IMG/VR virus record: IMGVR_UViG_3300042503_002394
Location: 21,000 to 84,999 of that record
Length of the DNA: 64,000 nt
Source of the DNA: a virus
Strand: one strand, 5' to 3'
Translations under genes and position numbers: made by a program
The notes under the pieces: generated by a model
What the model was told of the DNA's origin: nothing
Seen by the model: the letters and a program-made list of their open reading frames with translations, nothing else
The model's database searches: none
In this document: one piece after another, positions 27,744 to 38,291 of the stretch
How positions within the stretch are numbered: the first letter of the stretch is position 1
Layout: each line of letters starts with the position of its first letter

Positions 27744-29116
27744 AATCTTTTTTCCAAAAAGTATATGTAGTCTTTCTTGAAAAATTCAATAGACTTTGAA
27801 TCTAATTGAATACCAGATGAGGCTGCACCAGTCTCAAATACCTTTCCAGTTAATGGTGTTTGTACATAACCACTTATTTCACTTGTATTCCCAGTTAATG
27901 CTGTTGTTCCATAAATTGGAACTGTAATGCTATCAAATTTCATTCCAGTCACCTGCGTATAAACTTCGACTTGAATTATACCTCCTTGAAGACCTAATGT
28001 ATCAAACGCATTGTTTCCAGTTGGATCATATTTGCCAAAATTTGGTGGATGCAAATAACCAACTTCTTCTTTGTATGGTAAACCTTGAGCAGAATAACCA
28101 GTAAAATATCTTCCACCTTCAGCTACAGATCTTACTCCGCTAAGAGTTGTTGCGCCCGTTATATAAGGTGTTCCTGTTTGAATTTGTTGATATCCTATGA
28201 TTCCAGTTAAATATCCAGTTACTCCTGTTTTATATATAATTGATGTATTGTATCCAGTTATAGTATTAGACTCGGTTACAATGCCACTACTATAATAATA
28301 ATCTGAAACAAAACCAGAAGATAGATTATATAAAAATTCTTTAGCTAATCTTCCAGAAAAAACGCACATTTCGCCTAAATATCCATCAAATTTTGGTTGC
28401 AAAGGATACTGTAAATTATAATAAGTTGGAGATGTACCCAGATATAATAAATCAGAATTTTTTATATAATTTGCATCAACAATAAAATTCTCAGATTGAA
28501 TATCTTGGTTTAGTAAATCAAATCTAAAAATTTCAATTTCATTTTCAGAAATAGATAATCCAGCAATATTTTCTTTACTTAATTCAATTGAATTTGCCAC
28601 AAAAATATAATCACCGTCTTTACCAAGTGATTGGAAAAATAATTTACCTCTTGAATTTATTCCAAAATTAAAGCCATTTGAATACCTATATTTTGTATTA
28701 TTTATCGTATCCTCAAAAACTCTTAAAGATCCAAATAATATAGAATCTTTGTAAGATTTATTAGAAAAATTAAATAACATAGAACAATCATTAAGATTAA
28801 AATCTGGTTGACCAGAAATAACTAATGGAAATGATGATAAATCTCCAGATCCATTATTTTTTAAAAATCCAGATTGACCAGTTATATAATAGTTAATAGA
28901 ATTTATTGTATTGATACCAGTATTTTTTAATCCGTAAATTTCAGCGTGATTTTTGTTTGAATTAAATGACGGAAATGTATTTTTTAAATATGGAATATAA
29001 TAAGTGCCACTTTGATATATTGAAACAGAACCTGTATCAAAATCATAATAAATCTTTAATCTTTCATTAGATAAGATGTTTGTATTTAAAATATATGATA
29101 AAGCTTGTTTACTCAT
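27740..29116 (-). CDS. Tail protein with LamG/concanavalin-like domain
   Basis: The 458-residue product has an N-terminal beta-sandwich pattern ending with FDGYLGEMCVFSGRL near residue 245, which is the hallmark ending of LamG-type laminin/concanavalin domains in phage structural proteins. The C-terminal third is rich in Gly, Thr and Tyr turns (TGYNTSIIYKTGVTGYLTG). It may bind glycans at the tail tip. It starts immediately after the upstream stop (TAAATG). Confidence 0.6.
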   Translation of the reverse strand: MSKQALSYILNTNILSNERLKIYYDFDTGSVSIYQSGTYYIPYLKNTFPSFNSNKNHAEIYGLKNTGINTINSINYYITGQSGFLKNNGSGDLSSFPLVISGQPDFNLNDCSMLFNFSNKSYKDSILFGSLRVFEDTINNTKYRYSNGFNFGINSRGKLFFQSLGKDGDYIFVANSIELSKENIAGLSISENEIEIFRFDLLNQDIQSENFIVDANYIKNSDLLYLGTSPTYYNLQYPLQPKFDGYLGEMCVFSGRLAKEFLYNLSSGFVSDYYYSSGIVTESNTITGYNTSIIYKTGVTGYLTGIIGYQQIQTGTPYITGATTLSGVRSVAEGGRYFTGYSAQGLPYKEEVGYLHPPNFGKYDPTGNNAFDTLGLQGGIIQVEVYTQVTGMKFDSITVPIYGTTALTGNTSEISGYVQTPLTGKVFETGAASSGIQLDSKSIEFFKKDYIYFLEKRL

Positions 29117-30676
29117 TTAGTAATTTGATGTTATTGTGTAAGATATTTCGCTTTGTCCAACGGTTGATGTTTCATTTATTATTTTGCAATTTTTATTTAA
29201 ATATTCTTTTGCTATATTTTTTAAATTAGGCAAAGAACTTTCTAAATTATTTGCTGTTGCAGTTACACTTAATTCGCCAAGCATTCTATTTGCTACAAGT
29301 TGATTTACTAATCCATTCATTCCATTTTTAAACATTGTGACTGCAACTGGTCTTGTATCAGATATCGATACTTCGCAATCATTTAATTGTCCGTTTGATG
29401 GGTCTATATTATTATTATAACTATACGAATAAGAAATTTTAGTTTCAAATGGGTTTTTATTAATATTTTCCGCGATAGCCTTATTATTTAAATAACTACT
29501 CGATTCATATTGATTATTAGATAATGATATGAATGATGAAAAATGCTCTAATGCAAGTTGATATGGATTAATAGTGGAAATTCTTTGTTGTAATTTTGCA
29601 AATCTTGCGCTAGATTCTAAACTTCCACCAGTATATATATCATTTGGGCCATTATATTTTAATTCTCCATTAACGGAAACAGTAATTAAATTAGAGTCCT
29701 TGGTCGCACTAATTGAAACGGTATAATTGTTTAGCACATCTTCATTTCTTGTGTCAGTCGCATTAGTGAATTCAAATGAAAAAGAAATTGTATTTGATGC
29801 TTGATTATGGGTATAATTATAAGAACTTGCACCCCTTGAAATGGCATCGTAAATATTATTTTCAAAATTTGATTTTGATTTAATTAATGCGTTTAAAGCG
29901 AATTCTTTAGCTTTGTTTGAGTCAAATAAATTTTCCGAAACCTGTTCTCCATTAACACTTCCAATAATATCTCCATTTACAGAAATTTTAACAGAATCAC
30001 CTTTAGAATATGAAATCTGTACTTTAGGGCTAATAATAGCGTTATTAGAGATAGGATTTTTGCTTACATCAAGTTTCCAATTTCGCGTTAAAGAATAAAA
30101 TCCTCTAAAACGATCATATTGTTCTATTTCTGATCTTAAAAAAGCATTTTGTCCAGAATGAAAAAAACTATAATCTTTAAAAGAATCAAGAGAAGAAGAA
30201 ACAAAATTAATTGCTTGCTCTATTGCAGGTGTACTATCCACCTTTAATCCTACGGCGGAAATAGTGTTTGTTACATTAACAATTCTACCATCTTGTTCAG
30301 AATATGACCAAGTATTTACTGGGTCTTTAATTCCATAATAATTAGAAAAGCTTGTATATTCGTAAGCCTCTAATTCAATTGAGTAAGGTAAAATTCTACT
30401 TAAATTTGACTCTTGAAAAGAAATGGAGACTGGTTTTACAAAATTAAAACTTTCAGAATCAATTGTTAAATTTTGATATTCAGATAAAAACCCACTAATT
30501 AATTTTTGTTTTGTTGTATGAATTTTTAATAAATTTTCGCCAGTTATTTTTCCGATTAAAGTAATTTTTTTAGAAAGATGATCCAAAGAACCTTCCATAT
30601 AAATAGGGCTATCATCTATCGCCACAAATGGAGATGGTTCTGGTAATGTATAAGATCCATAAGATACTGTGCTCAT
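29117..30676 (-). CDS. Tail structural protein, paralogue of the next gene upstream
   Basis: The 519-residue product is Ser/Asn-rich and beta-type. Its organisation (a region on SLDHLSKKITLIGKI, then SFQESNLSRILPYSIELEAYE, then alternating SVSISATKDSN- and SYSYSYNNN-type strands) parallels the 493-residue product of 30673-32154. The two are probably diverged duplicates forming part of the tail tip. No enzyme motif is visible. Confidence 0.55.
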   Translation of the reverse strand: MSTVSYGSYTLPEPSPFVAIDDSPIYMEGSLDHLSKKITLIGKITGENLLKIHTTKQKLISGFLSEYQNLTIDSESFNFVKPVSISFQESNLSRILPYSIELEAYEYTSFSNYYGIKDPVNTWSYSEQDGRIVNVTNTISAVGLKVDSTPAIEQAINFVSSSLDSFKDYSFFHSGQNAFLRSEIEQYDRFRGFYSLTRNWKLDVSKNPISNNAIISPKVQISYSKGDSVKISVNGDIIGSVNGEQVSENLFDSNKAKEFALNALIKSKSNFENNIYDAISRGASSYNYTHNQASNTISFSFEFTNATDTRNEDVLNNYTVSISATKDSNLITVSVNGELKYNGPNDIYTGGSLESSARFAKLQQRISTINPYQLALEHFSSFISLSNNQYESSSYLNNKAIAENINKNPFETKISYSYSYNNNIDPSNGQLNDCEVSISDTRPVAVTMFKNGMNGLVNQLVANRMLGELSVTATANNLESSLPNLKNIAKEYLNKNCKIINETSTVGQSEISYTITSNY

Positions 30677-32154
30677 GATGTTACATAATTAATTGTGCGA
30701 GTTGTTGTTCCATTTGCTGAATCTATTGAAATCTGATCGGACTCAATATATCCATTTATAATTGGAGCATTATTTAATAAATATGTTTCTCCAAATCTAA
30801 GCCCTTTAGATTTAAAAGGAACCACAACCATTGACAAACTCCCTCTTCCATTGCCCTTGTTATTAGATGTAGCAATTTTTTGATTTAAATCAGCAAGATC
30901 AATAACTTTTTCAAATACATCTGTTGGATCAGTTGTTGATTTTGTTGTTTTGAATTTTAAAATGCCATTATTAGTATTATAAGAATTATCTGTAGAAAAA
31001 ATAACGTTATCGTTGATTTTACCTTCATGCTTTATAAATGATGTAGATCTTGATTTTTCATATATAGATCCAACAGATGAAAATAAAGAATTTATTTTGC
31101 TGCTATATGTAGATTGAGTTGAAGAATAAATATTTTTTACATTTTGAAATCTAGTTTCAAGATTTTTTCCTTCAGAAATGTAATTTATATTTATTTGATA
31201 TTCATAATACGCCCCGCTTTTTTGTTTAGATACTTCATATGAAATAACACTTTCTTGATTTTTATTTGGATTATTTGTAAATGACATTTTTAATGTAATA
31301 ACACCACTGTCTTTACTAATACCTTTTTCTATCAATATTGGACGACCATATGTTGAGTTTTCTGTTGAAACTATTTCATCTATTTTTAATTTTGCGGCAC
31401 TTAAAGCATTTTCCTCAATTGGCTCTTTCAAGGCTTTTATTTGTATGTCGTAAGATTTGTTTTTAAAACCATTATCATCAACACTTGTTGTAAAAGAAGA
31501 AGTGAAAGAAATATTATTCACTATATTCGTAGATGATTGAAAATTTTCTGTAAAAGAAACAGATAAATCTATAAGATTAAAGTTTTCCGTTTTATTTGTT
31601 TTCCAACTTGTTGTATCGGCATTTCCATATTGCGGTCTATTATTAAAATAAAAGTTATTTAAAAATATTTTTGCATTATCTAAAAACTGACTTCCAGCAT
31701 CTTGCTTATATTTTATAGAAACACTTCTATCAAAAGAATAACTATCGTCTGAATATGATGAATTTAAATTTTCTTGAAAAGATTCTATCCATTGTGGGCT
31801 TGCAAGACTTTGAGCAAAACTGTTGTTTGAATATGAATTTAATCTTTTAGACTCTTGTATTGCTATTGTCGCAGTTGTTGAACCAGCAAGAGATGTTTCT
31901 TTGAAGGACAAGGATGTTAGTCTTCCATTAAGAAATTCATCTCCTCCAATTCTAGCGACAATATTTTTTCTAGCATATGCGGCCTTCAAAGCTTGTTGCC
32001 CAACAAGTAAAACATTATTTTCTTCAAATTCAACGTCAGAAATATCAACCGTATAACTTGCTAAAACTTCATACCCAAATAAATTAACAGAATCAAAATA
32101 GTTATAATTTATTTGAATTGAAGAATTTGTAACTTTATTTATTAGTAAACTCAT
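30673..32154 (-). CDS. Tail structural protein, paralogue of 29117-30676
   Basis: The 493-residue product includes RLTSLSFKETSLAGSTTATI followed by KRLNSYSNNSF and a YSDDSYSFDRSVSIKYK segment, which parallels the SFQES...YEYTSFSN...TWSYSEQDGR order of the downstream paralogue. It follows the tape measure gene by 5 bp, a position typical of distal tail proteins. It overlaps the next gene by 4 bp. Confidence 0.55.
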   Translation of the reverse strand: MSLLINKVTNSSIQINYNYFDSVNLFGYEVLASYTVDISDVEFEENNVLLVGQQALKAAYARKNIVARIGGDEFLNGRLTSLSFKETSLAGSTTATIAIQESKRLNSYSNNSFAQSLASPQWIESFQENLNSSYSDDSYSFDRSVSIKYKQDAGSQFLDNAKIFLNNFYFNNRPQYGNADTTSWKTNKTENFNLIDLSVSFTENFQSSTNIVNNISFTSSFTTSVDDNGFKNKSYDIQIKALKEPIEENALSAAKLKIDEIVSTENSTYGRPILIEKGISKDSGVITLKMSFTNNPNKNQESVISYEVSKQKSGAYYEYQININYISEGKNLETRFQNVKNIYSSTQSTYSSKINSLFSSVGSIYEKSRSTSFIKHEGKINDNVIFSTDNSYNTNNGILKFKTTKSTTDPTDVFEKVIDLADLNQKIATSNNKGNGRGSLSMVVVPFKSKGLRFGETYLLNNAPIINGYIESDQISIDSANGTTTRTINYVTS

Positions 32155-32159
32155 GATGC

Positions 32160-35100
32160 TTAATTTACTTGACTTAATCTTCTTTCAATATCTAAAAGTC
32201 TTTGATTAATCGTAGTTGATAATCTGTTTAAATTGCTTGTAAATTCTTGGAATCCCTTTACGTTATCACTTGCATTGAATATCGATTCTGATAAAGCTTC
32301 CATAGCTTTAGGTATTCCAGTTGGTTCAAAATCTTGTGAAAACTTAGCAATCCTTTCGTTAAGATTTTTTAATTCTAGGGAAGTCCTATTCCTTTCATCT
32401 TCCAATTTTTTAACATCATCTTTATTTTCATCTGGTTTGCCAGCAGCAACACCAGTTAAAGCAGCTTGAATAGTTTTTCTTGACTGATCAAATCTTGAAC
32501 CTTGCATTTTTTCATCTATGAGTTTTTGTAATGCAGGAACATTTTTAACATCAAGTTTTGCCGCTTGTATAGCTTTTTGTATATTTAACGGTAATTGATT
32601 TGAACCTAATGATTTTAATAACGCATCTTCAATTGCTTTATAATTTATTTGTGATGCAGCAGTACCAGCGGTTAAATTTTGAGTTTCCTTTAAACCAAGC
32701 CCAGAAGATTCGGCTAATTTTCTAGCAGCCTCTTCGCCAAAAATTTCCCTAAATTTAACAAACTGCTCAGAAACTCTATCTATAATTTTAGCAGCCTCCT
32801 CTGGATTTGTTGCTGAAATTTTTGCCGCTTCTGAAAACGCTTTAGAAATTGCAAGAGGATCAATTTTTGGACCTTGTGTTATTGATGATAATTTTTCTGT
32901 GATTCCAGAAATAGATGATGTTATTTTTGATTGTATTTCTTTATTAGTGGTGATTAATTTGTTTTCTAAGTCTGTTCTTTGATTAATCATTCCTTTCATT
33001 GTCTCAGCAACATTATTTCTAAATGTTTGCGCAGATGAAATTACATTATCTTTAAATTTTTGAGCAGCTTCGCCTTCAAGATTAATATATTTTGACAGTT
33101 CTTGAGTTACTCCTTGAGAGCCTTTTTCCATATAGGCTTTAAATACATCAGCAGAAACTGTACCAGAAATTTCAGCACCCGTTTTACCTGACAATTGCGA
33201 TTGTTTAACCTGGTTCATCATACTAGCAAAATCAGAACTAGCGAAATTTGCCCTAAAATCTACAGCAGATTTAGTGCTTTGAGTTACGCTTTGTTGCGTT
33301 TCAGTTGCTGATGTTACAGCACCTGAATATTTAGATCCTTCTTTCGCTGTAAATCCTCCCGCTATTCCCTCAAGAAATGATTGTTGTTCTAATTTAGTAG
33401 ATACAAGATCTAATGTTTTAGAAAACTTCGCTGCAGACTCCTGTATTTTTTTTGCAAAATCTTCTGTAAAATTAATGTGATCCAAACTATTTTTCGCTCT
33501 TTTTATAGCCTCTATATATTTAAAAGATGCTTCGTTTTTATCTTCTTCTGTAGAAGTTTGCTCTTCGTAAATTTTTTTCAAATTAGATTCTGCGTCCTGT
33601 AATGGTTTTATAGACATACTTCTATCTTTTAACGCTTTGATTAAATCTTGTTGAGCGGATGCAGCGTCTTTGTTGGTTTCAGAACCAAATGCTTCTTGTC
33701 GGCCCTTCCTTACAGCGGTTAATCCCTTAAGTTTTTTATTAACTTCTTCTTGTATTTTAACACCCTCCTCTTGTTTGTTTTTTACATCTTTATAAGCGTC
33801 TACTACAGACATTATCACTCCAGCAGCAGCACCTACTGCTACACCATATGGACCAAAAACAGATCCAATTGAAGCAAATTGAGCGGCTGAAGAAGTTATT
33901 GTTTTAGCAGTGCTAGTCATAGCCGAGTCTAATTCTTCTGTTGGGCCGATTAAAGATGGAACAGAGGAAAGAGCCATAGATAACGCAATAGAGGCTCCAC
34001 TGAATTTTTCAAGTGAAAATTTAACTTTTCCATCTATGTCGTCAGGTGCTTTAGCTGCATAATTAGGGATAAAACCACGAGCTGCTCCATATAATTTTGG
34101 ATTAGCCCCTTCTTTTCTTGCGCGACTAATTCCTTGAATACCACCAGCTGGTTCATCACGACGATTAGCAACCATTAATCCCATTGGATTCATGGAGTTC
34201 TTTAATGATGAATTTTGGTCTACATAAATTTGCGAAGCTGGAATGCCAGCAGACATTTCGCGGCCAATAGCCTCTTTAAGTGGATCTGCAAAATTAGGAA
34301 TGTATCCAGTCGCTTTATTTTTTTTAGAAATTGATTTGCTAATTGCATCATTAATTTTTGCAGAATATTCTTTCTTAACTTTAGCCGCCATGCTTTCTTT
34401 GTTTGTTTCTGCCGAATATTTGAAATCTGCTAATCCACTAGATACAATTGAATCTTCTCCAAATAGTTTTTTAATAGAATTTATTTGTTTGTCAGTAGCT
34501 CCAGCGGTTCTTACATCAAAATTACCGCCAGAAGCTGGATTTAATGCTTTGTATTGCAAGGTAGAGCTGATTGCAGCTTCAAATAAAGATCCAGAAGCAG
34601 ATCTAATAGCACCTTTAAATCCTTCACCACCCATAACTTCTTTAACGGAATCTGGTTCTGCTGGTTTTAAATCTAACGCTTTTGCTAATACTTGTGATTG
34701 ATTTAAAATGAATTTTCTTGCTAGTTCCTCTATTTCTGTTTCTCCAAAGTTTTTTTCAAAATTTTGCCTAAGTTCATCTGTACCTCCTGCTTTAAAAGCG
34801 TCGAAAACATATTTTAATTTAACGCCAGAATCTTTTAAGTTTTGTGTATAAGTAATGTCTTTTGAATTATCATTAGGCGTTAACATGGTTGGCATTTTAG
34901 TTCCAATTACAGAAGCTACATCAATAACTTTTTTTTGCTTGTCACCAACTTCTAAAGCGTTTTTAAGCTTAGACGCTGGAACTGCATATTGTTGCCCATT
35001 ATATGTAATTACTTGAGATGTTCTTAATTGAGTTTTAGTTGGATCTAATCCACTATTTGGATCTGCCGCTAACTGTCTTAAAATTGCCTGATCTTGCAAT

Positions 35101-37391
35101 AATGGAAGTGTACGATTTTGAAAATTTGGTATAAAGCCTTTGGCCGCATTAATTAAATTAAAATTACGAGATTTTGATTTAACATAACCCATAAAATCAA
35201 ACTGATTTAATGGCGCATAAGTTGTTCCTTTTAATTGTTTTTTACTTCTTAAATCCCCTTCTTCTGCGACCGTTCTTCCAGCTCTTCTAGATAAGATATC
35301 AAGATTTTTTGTATAAAGATAAGACACTTTACCGTCAGAACCATTTACTGCTGAAATTATAGCTTCTAAATTTTTAGATATACCACCTCCTTTTGCACGA
35401 GCAGCTCCAGAAAGAATATCAATTTCGGTGGCATTAGACACATCATCAGCATTAGAAAGAAATTTTCCTGTTCTACCAGCTAATGTCGATTTGCCCGATC
35501 CCGCTGGACCAATAATAAGATTCTTTTTAACTTGAGAAGCAAGAACTGCTTTTAAGGTAGCCCCTTTGTCTGGAGCAATCCTATCGGAATCATATATATA
35601 TTTTGCAAAGTTTGGTATATAACCTTTATTATACATTGGTATAACAGCAGAATCTCCATTTTTTCCGAATTTTGGTATTTCGATTTCTTCATTATTCATG
35701 ATGAACTTTTGTCCACCAATTTTGCCTTTGCTCATTTTAGCCTTAACATTCGGACTTGCTCCTAACATTCGCGCCTGAGCCTCCTCAACCATAAATCCAG
35801 CAGCAAAAGTTTTTTTGCCTTTGCCAGTAAAGCCCTTATCTGGACTGTATCCAACAACACCTCTTTGAGCTGCTGCCGTAGCAATACTTCTTAATAACTG
35901 TTCTTGTTGTCTTAATAAATCATTTTCTGCTTTAATTGCATTAATAACAGCCTGTTCTTTTTGCGCTTGCGTTGCTGTTGAACTAGCTATAATTGCTCTT
36001 AATTGCTGATCTCTTGACAAAAGACCAACAATTCCACTTTCAATATTTTTAATTTTTTCTGATTCAGAACCGATTTGTAATACAGTTTTAAAACCTTCTT
36101 TTGCAAATTTTGCAACAAGAGAAAATATTTTTAAAAATCCTGTTGTTATAAGAACCAAACCTGGACCAGAAAGAAAGTTTCCAATAGCGTCAAATATTCC
36201 TTGAATAAATTTATTACCCTTTTCTGGATCAAATGCTGTTTCTAAAAAGGATGTAAACTCATTAGCCAAGCTTAAAAGATTTTTTATAATTGGCCCGAAC
36301 GTTATTGTCCCAATTTTTTCTGATAAATTTGTTAAACCAACAACTAACGCATTCATTTGAGAGCTGATCATTTCATTTAATGCGGCATTTTTTGTAAACG
36401 CTTCATCCATCGCTGATGCAGATTTGCTTGCCGCTTGAGAAAAAATAGATGTATCCGAACCCAAATCCTTGAGTGCGGCACTAACAATGTTTATTTGATA
36501 AACGCCACCAGCCAATTCTTTAATTTTATTAGCTACAGTTGGATCGCTTATATTTTCAAGTGATTGAGATAATGCTTGAAGTTTTTGAACGCCACTTTGA
36601 GAAGAATTAATCTCGACACCAAGTTCCCGCAAATCTTCTACAACAGAACCTCTGCCTAATCTAGTAAATATAGATTTTAATGCGTTACCAATAACTGCTC
36701 CACCACGAGATGTTGTTTGTTCAACAGCAGTAACTATACCTAAAAGTTCATCGAAACTAACTCCAGCATCTTCTGCGGTAGAACCAGCTCTACTAAATGC
36801 CTCAGCCAAATCTTGAGCTGAAACAGCAAACGCTGTATCAACAGCAACAAGTTTGTTGGTTATTTGTTCTGCGGTTAATCCAGCGCTACTAAATCCATTA
36901 ATTGCGGCGGTAAGAGCTTTTACTGATTTAACTGAATCAAGACCAGAAATTCTCGTTAAAACCAATGCAGACTCAAGTCTTTTTGCAGTTTCCTCTGCAT
37001 TTAAACCCTGTCTTGCTAATTCTGATGCGGCATCTGCAACAACATTAAAAGATTGTCCAGTAGTTTTTGCAACATCAAAAATTGTATTTCTAAAATCGTT
37101 AAGCTGGGAACCTGTAGATCCAATTATTGTACTTATTTCCGTTAATCTTTTTTCAACATTTATCGTATTAGCAATAAGCCCTTTGAACGCTTGAGAAACT
37201 CCATTTAATATAGAGGTAGTAGCTCCGAAAGCAAATACACGAGCAGTTGAAGCGTCAAGTGATTTTTGAAACTCTGAAGCTTGACCCGTAATCCTTCCTA
37301 AAGCTTGTTGAACCTGTTTTGACGCAGCATTAATGCTTTGGGGATTCAGGGTTAAATTACCTGTAATATTAATACCTGATGTGTTGGCCAT
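32160..37391 (-). CDS. Tail tape measure protein with embedded P-loop and nuclease-like segments
   Basis: The 1743-residue product sets tail length. Residues 1 to about 330 match the TP901-type tape measure domain (KTTGQSFNVVADAASELARQ, GSTAEDAGVSFDELLGIV, GGAVIGNALKSIFTRLG). Four GFIPNF-type motifs occur near residues 590, 749, 1028 and 1105. Between the first two is a P-loop GPAGSGKST at 627-635. Between the second and third is E938, D959 and D989-F-K991, in the order of a PD-(D/E)XK nuclease. The C-terminal part is alpha-helical. At about 1.5 angstrom per residue the upper tail length is about 260 nm. Confidence 0.9.
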   Translation of the reverse strand: MANTSGINITGNLTLNPQSINAASKQVQQALGRITGQASEFQKSLDASTARVFAFGATTSILNGVSQAFKGLIANTINVEKRLTEISTIIGSTGSQLNDFRNTIFDVAKTTGQSFNVVADAASELARQGLNAEETAKRLESALVLTRISGLDSVKSVKALTAAINGFSSAGLTAEQITNKLVAVDTAFAVSAQDLAEAFSRAGSTAEDAGVSFDELLGIVTAVEQTTSRGGAVIGNALKSIFTRLGRGSVVEDLRELGVEINSSQSGVQKLQALSQSLENISDPTVANKIKELAGGVYQINIVSAALKDLGSDTSIFSQAASKSASAMDEAFTKNAALNEMISSQMNALVVGLTNLSEKIGTITFGPIIKNLLSLANEFTSFLETAFDPEKGNKFIQGIFDAIGNFLSGPGLVLITTGFLKIFSLVAKFAKEGFKTVLQIGSESEKIKNIESGIVGLLSRDQQLRAIIASSTATQAQKEQAVINAIKAENDLLRQQEQLLRSIATAAAQRGVVGYSPDKGFTGKGKKTFAAGFMVEEAQARMLGASPNVKAKMSKGKIGGQKFIMNNEEIEIPKFGKNGDSAVIPMYNKGYIPNFAKYIYDSDRIAPDKGATLKAVLASQVKKNLIIGPAGSGKSTLAGRTGKFLSNADDVSNATEIDILSGAARAKGGGISKNLEAIISAVNGSDGKVSYLYTKNLDILSRRAGRTVAEEGDLRSKKQLKGTTYAPLNQFDFMGYVKSKSRNFNLINAAKGFIPNFQNRTLPLLQDQAILRQLAADPNSGLDPTKTQLRTSQVITYNGQQYAVPASKLKNALEVGDKQKKVIDVASVIGTKMPTMLTPNDNSKDITYTQNLKDSGVKLKYVFDAFKAGGTDELRQNFEKNFGETEIEELARKFILNQSQVLAKALDLKPAEPDSVKEVMGGEGFKGAIRSASGSLFEAAISSTLQYKALNPASGGNFDVRTAGATDKQINSIKKLFGEDSIVSSGLADFKYSAETNKESMAAKVKKEYSAKINDAISKSISKKNKATGYIPNFADPLKEAIGREMSAGIPASQIYVDQNSSLKNSMNPMGLMVANRRDEPAGGIQGISRARKEGANPKLYGAARGFIPNYAAKAPDDIDGKVKFSLEKFSGASIALSMALSSVPSLIGPTEELDSAMTSTAKTITSSAAQFASIGSVFGPYGVAVGAAAGVIMSVVDAYKDVKNKQEEGVKIQEEVNKKLKGLTAVRKGRQEAFGSETNKDAASAQQDLIKALKDRSMSIKPLQDAESNLKKIYEEQTSTEEDKNEASFKYIEAIKRAKNSLDHINFTEDFAKKIQESAAKFSKTLDLVSTKLEQQSFLEGIAGGFTAKEGSKYSGAVTSATETQQSVTQSTKSAVDFRANFASSDFASMMNQVKQSQLSGKTGAEISGTVSADVFKAYMEKGSQGVTQELSKYINLEGEAAQKFKDNVISSAQTFRNNVAETMKGMINQRTDLENKLITTNKEIQSKITSSISGITEKLSSITQGPKIDPLAISKAFSEAAKISATNPEEAAKIIDRVSEQFVKFREIFGEEAARKLAESSGLGLKETQNLTAGTAASQINYKAIEDALLKSLGSNQLPLNIQKAIQAAKLDVKNVPALQKLIDEKMQGSRFDQSRKTIQAALTGVAAGKPDENKDDVKKLEDERNRTSLELKNLNERIAKFSQDFEPTGIPKAMEALSESIFNASDNVKGFQEFTSNLNRLSTTINQRLLDIERRLSQVN

Positions 37392-37407
37392 TTTTATTAA
37401 TTACACA
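37392..37407 (-). promoter_or_regulatory. Late-type GTG-TAATTA promoter motif of the tape measure gene
   Basis: On the minus strand TGTG-TAATTA is followed by 6 bp and the ATG of the tape measure gene. No -35 element is seen. Confidence 0.5.
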
Positions 37408-37409
37408 CA

Positions 37410-38291
37410 TCAAGTCAAAAAGTCTTCTGCCTTTAAAGAACCTCCCCTAGCAGCGCTTTTAATTTTTAAATCCTCAACACCATGACTTACATTAGATTTT
37501 TTTGCATCTTCTTTTTCCACATAATCTAATATTTTTATTGGATCTTCTAATATTGAATCAGGGATTGAATAATTTTTAAATTTATTCAATAAAGAGTTGG
37601 CGTAAATTAATATATTTTTTTGATAAATTGTTAAATCAAAACCAGATTTATTAAATATAACATGAGGTTGCCTATAGTGCAAACTCATTAATTCAAAGAA
37701 GGACGGATTATAGGCGCTATAAACAATTATTTCTTTAGAATTTAAATCAGACATTTTATTAAATAATTCAGAATGATAAATAATTGATTCTTCTTCACTA
37801 ACTGGTTCTGTAAAAGATTTATCTTTGAAAAAACAATTTGCTATTAAATTTTTAAATTTTTTATTTTGAGCAAAATTTTCGGCACTAAATTTTACCAAAA
37901 GATCTTTTTCATTCTTTAATTTTTCTAAATCTTTAGATTTACTTTCGACATTTTGTTTTAAAGAAAGCTTTTGTATCGGATCATTCATCTTTTTTTCGGC
38001 TTCAACAAGCTTGGCCATCATCCATTTTAACGATTTAATCTCTTCTTCTTTATCTATTGTCCAATAACCATTTTTGATCGCAGAATCAATAATTTCTTTT
38101 TCTGTTTTAATGCCAGCTTTTTTTGCTGATCTTAAATAAAAGTCATAAGTTTCTTCTATTAATAGAATTTCACTTAAGGCAAAATGTTTAAAATAAAATT
38201 CGTGGTTTTCAGTATGTATTATACTAAAACCACGAACAATATCAATTAAAGCGGAGTGTGCTTTAGAATTTAACTCATCTTTATTTTTCAT
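37410..38291 (-). CDS. Candidate tail assembly chaperone, distal part
   Basis: The start at 38291 (MKNKDELN) is chosen for the smallest overlap with the upstream gene; in-frame starts also exist at 38318 and 38321. The 293-residue product is mostly helical with long charged stretches (KLSLKQNVESKSKDLEKLK). It lies directly before the tape measure gene, overlaps the upstream ORF and is in its +1 frame. This is the arrangement of tail assembly chaperone pairs made by programmed frameshift. The sequence itself gives no family signature. Confidence 0.5.
   Translation of the reverse strand: MKNKDELNSKAHSALIDIVRGFSIIHTENHEFYFKHFALSEILLIEETYDFYLRSAKKAGIKTEKEIIDSAIKNGYWTIDKEEEIKSLKWMMAKLVEAEKKMNDPIQKLSLKQNVESKSKDLEKLKNEKDLLVKFSAENFAQNKKFKNLIANCFFKDKSFTEPVSEEESIIYHSELFNKMSDLNSKEIIVYSAYNPSFFELMSLHYRQPHVIFNKSGFDLTIYQKNILIYANSLLNKFKNYSIPDSILEDPIKILDYVEKEDAKKSNVSHGVEDLKIKSAARGGSLKAEDFLT

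Noticed and set aside
34243-34701. Plus-strand 152-codon ORF opposite the tape measure gene
   Set aside because: It is a shadow frame created by the Ala/Ser-rich tape measure codons and has no promoter.
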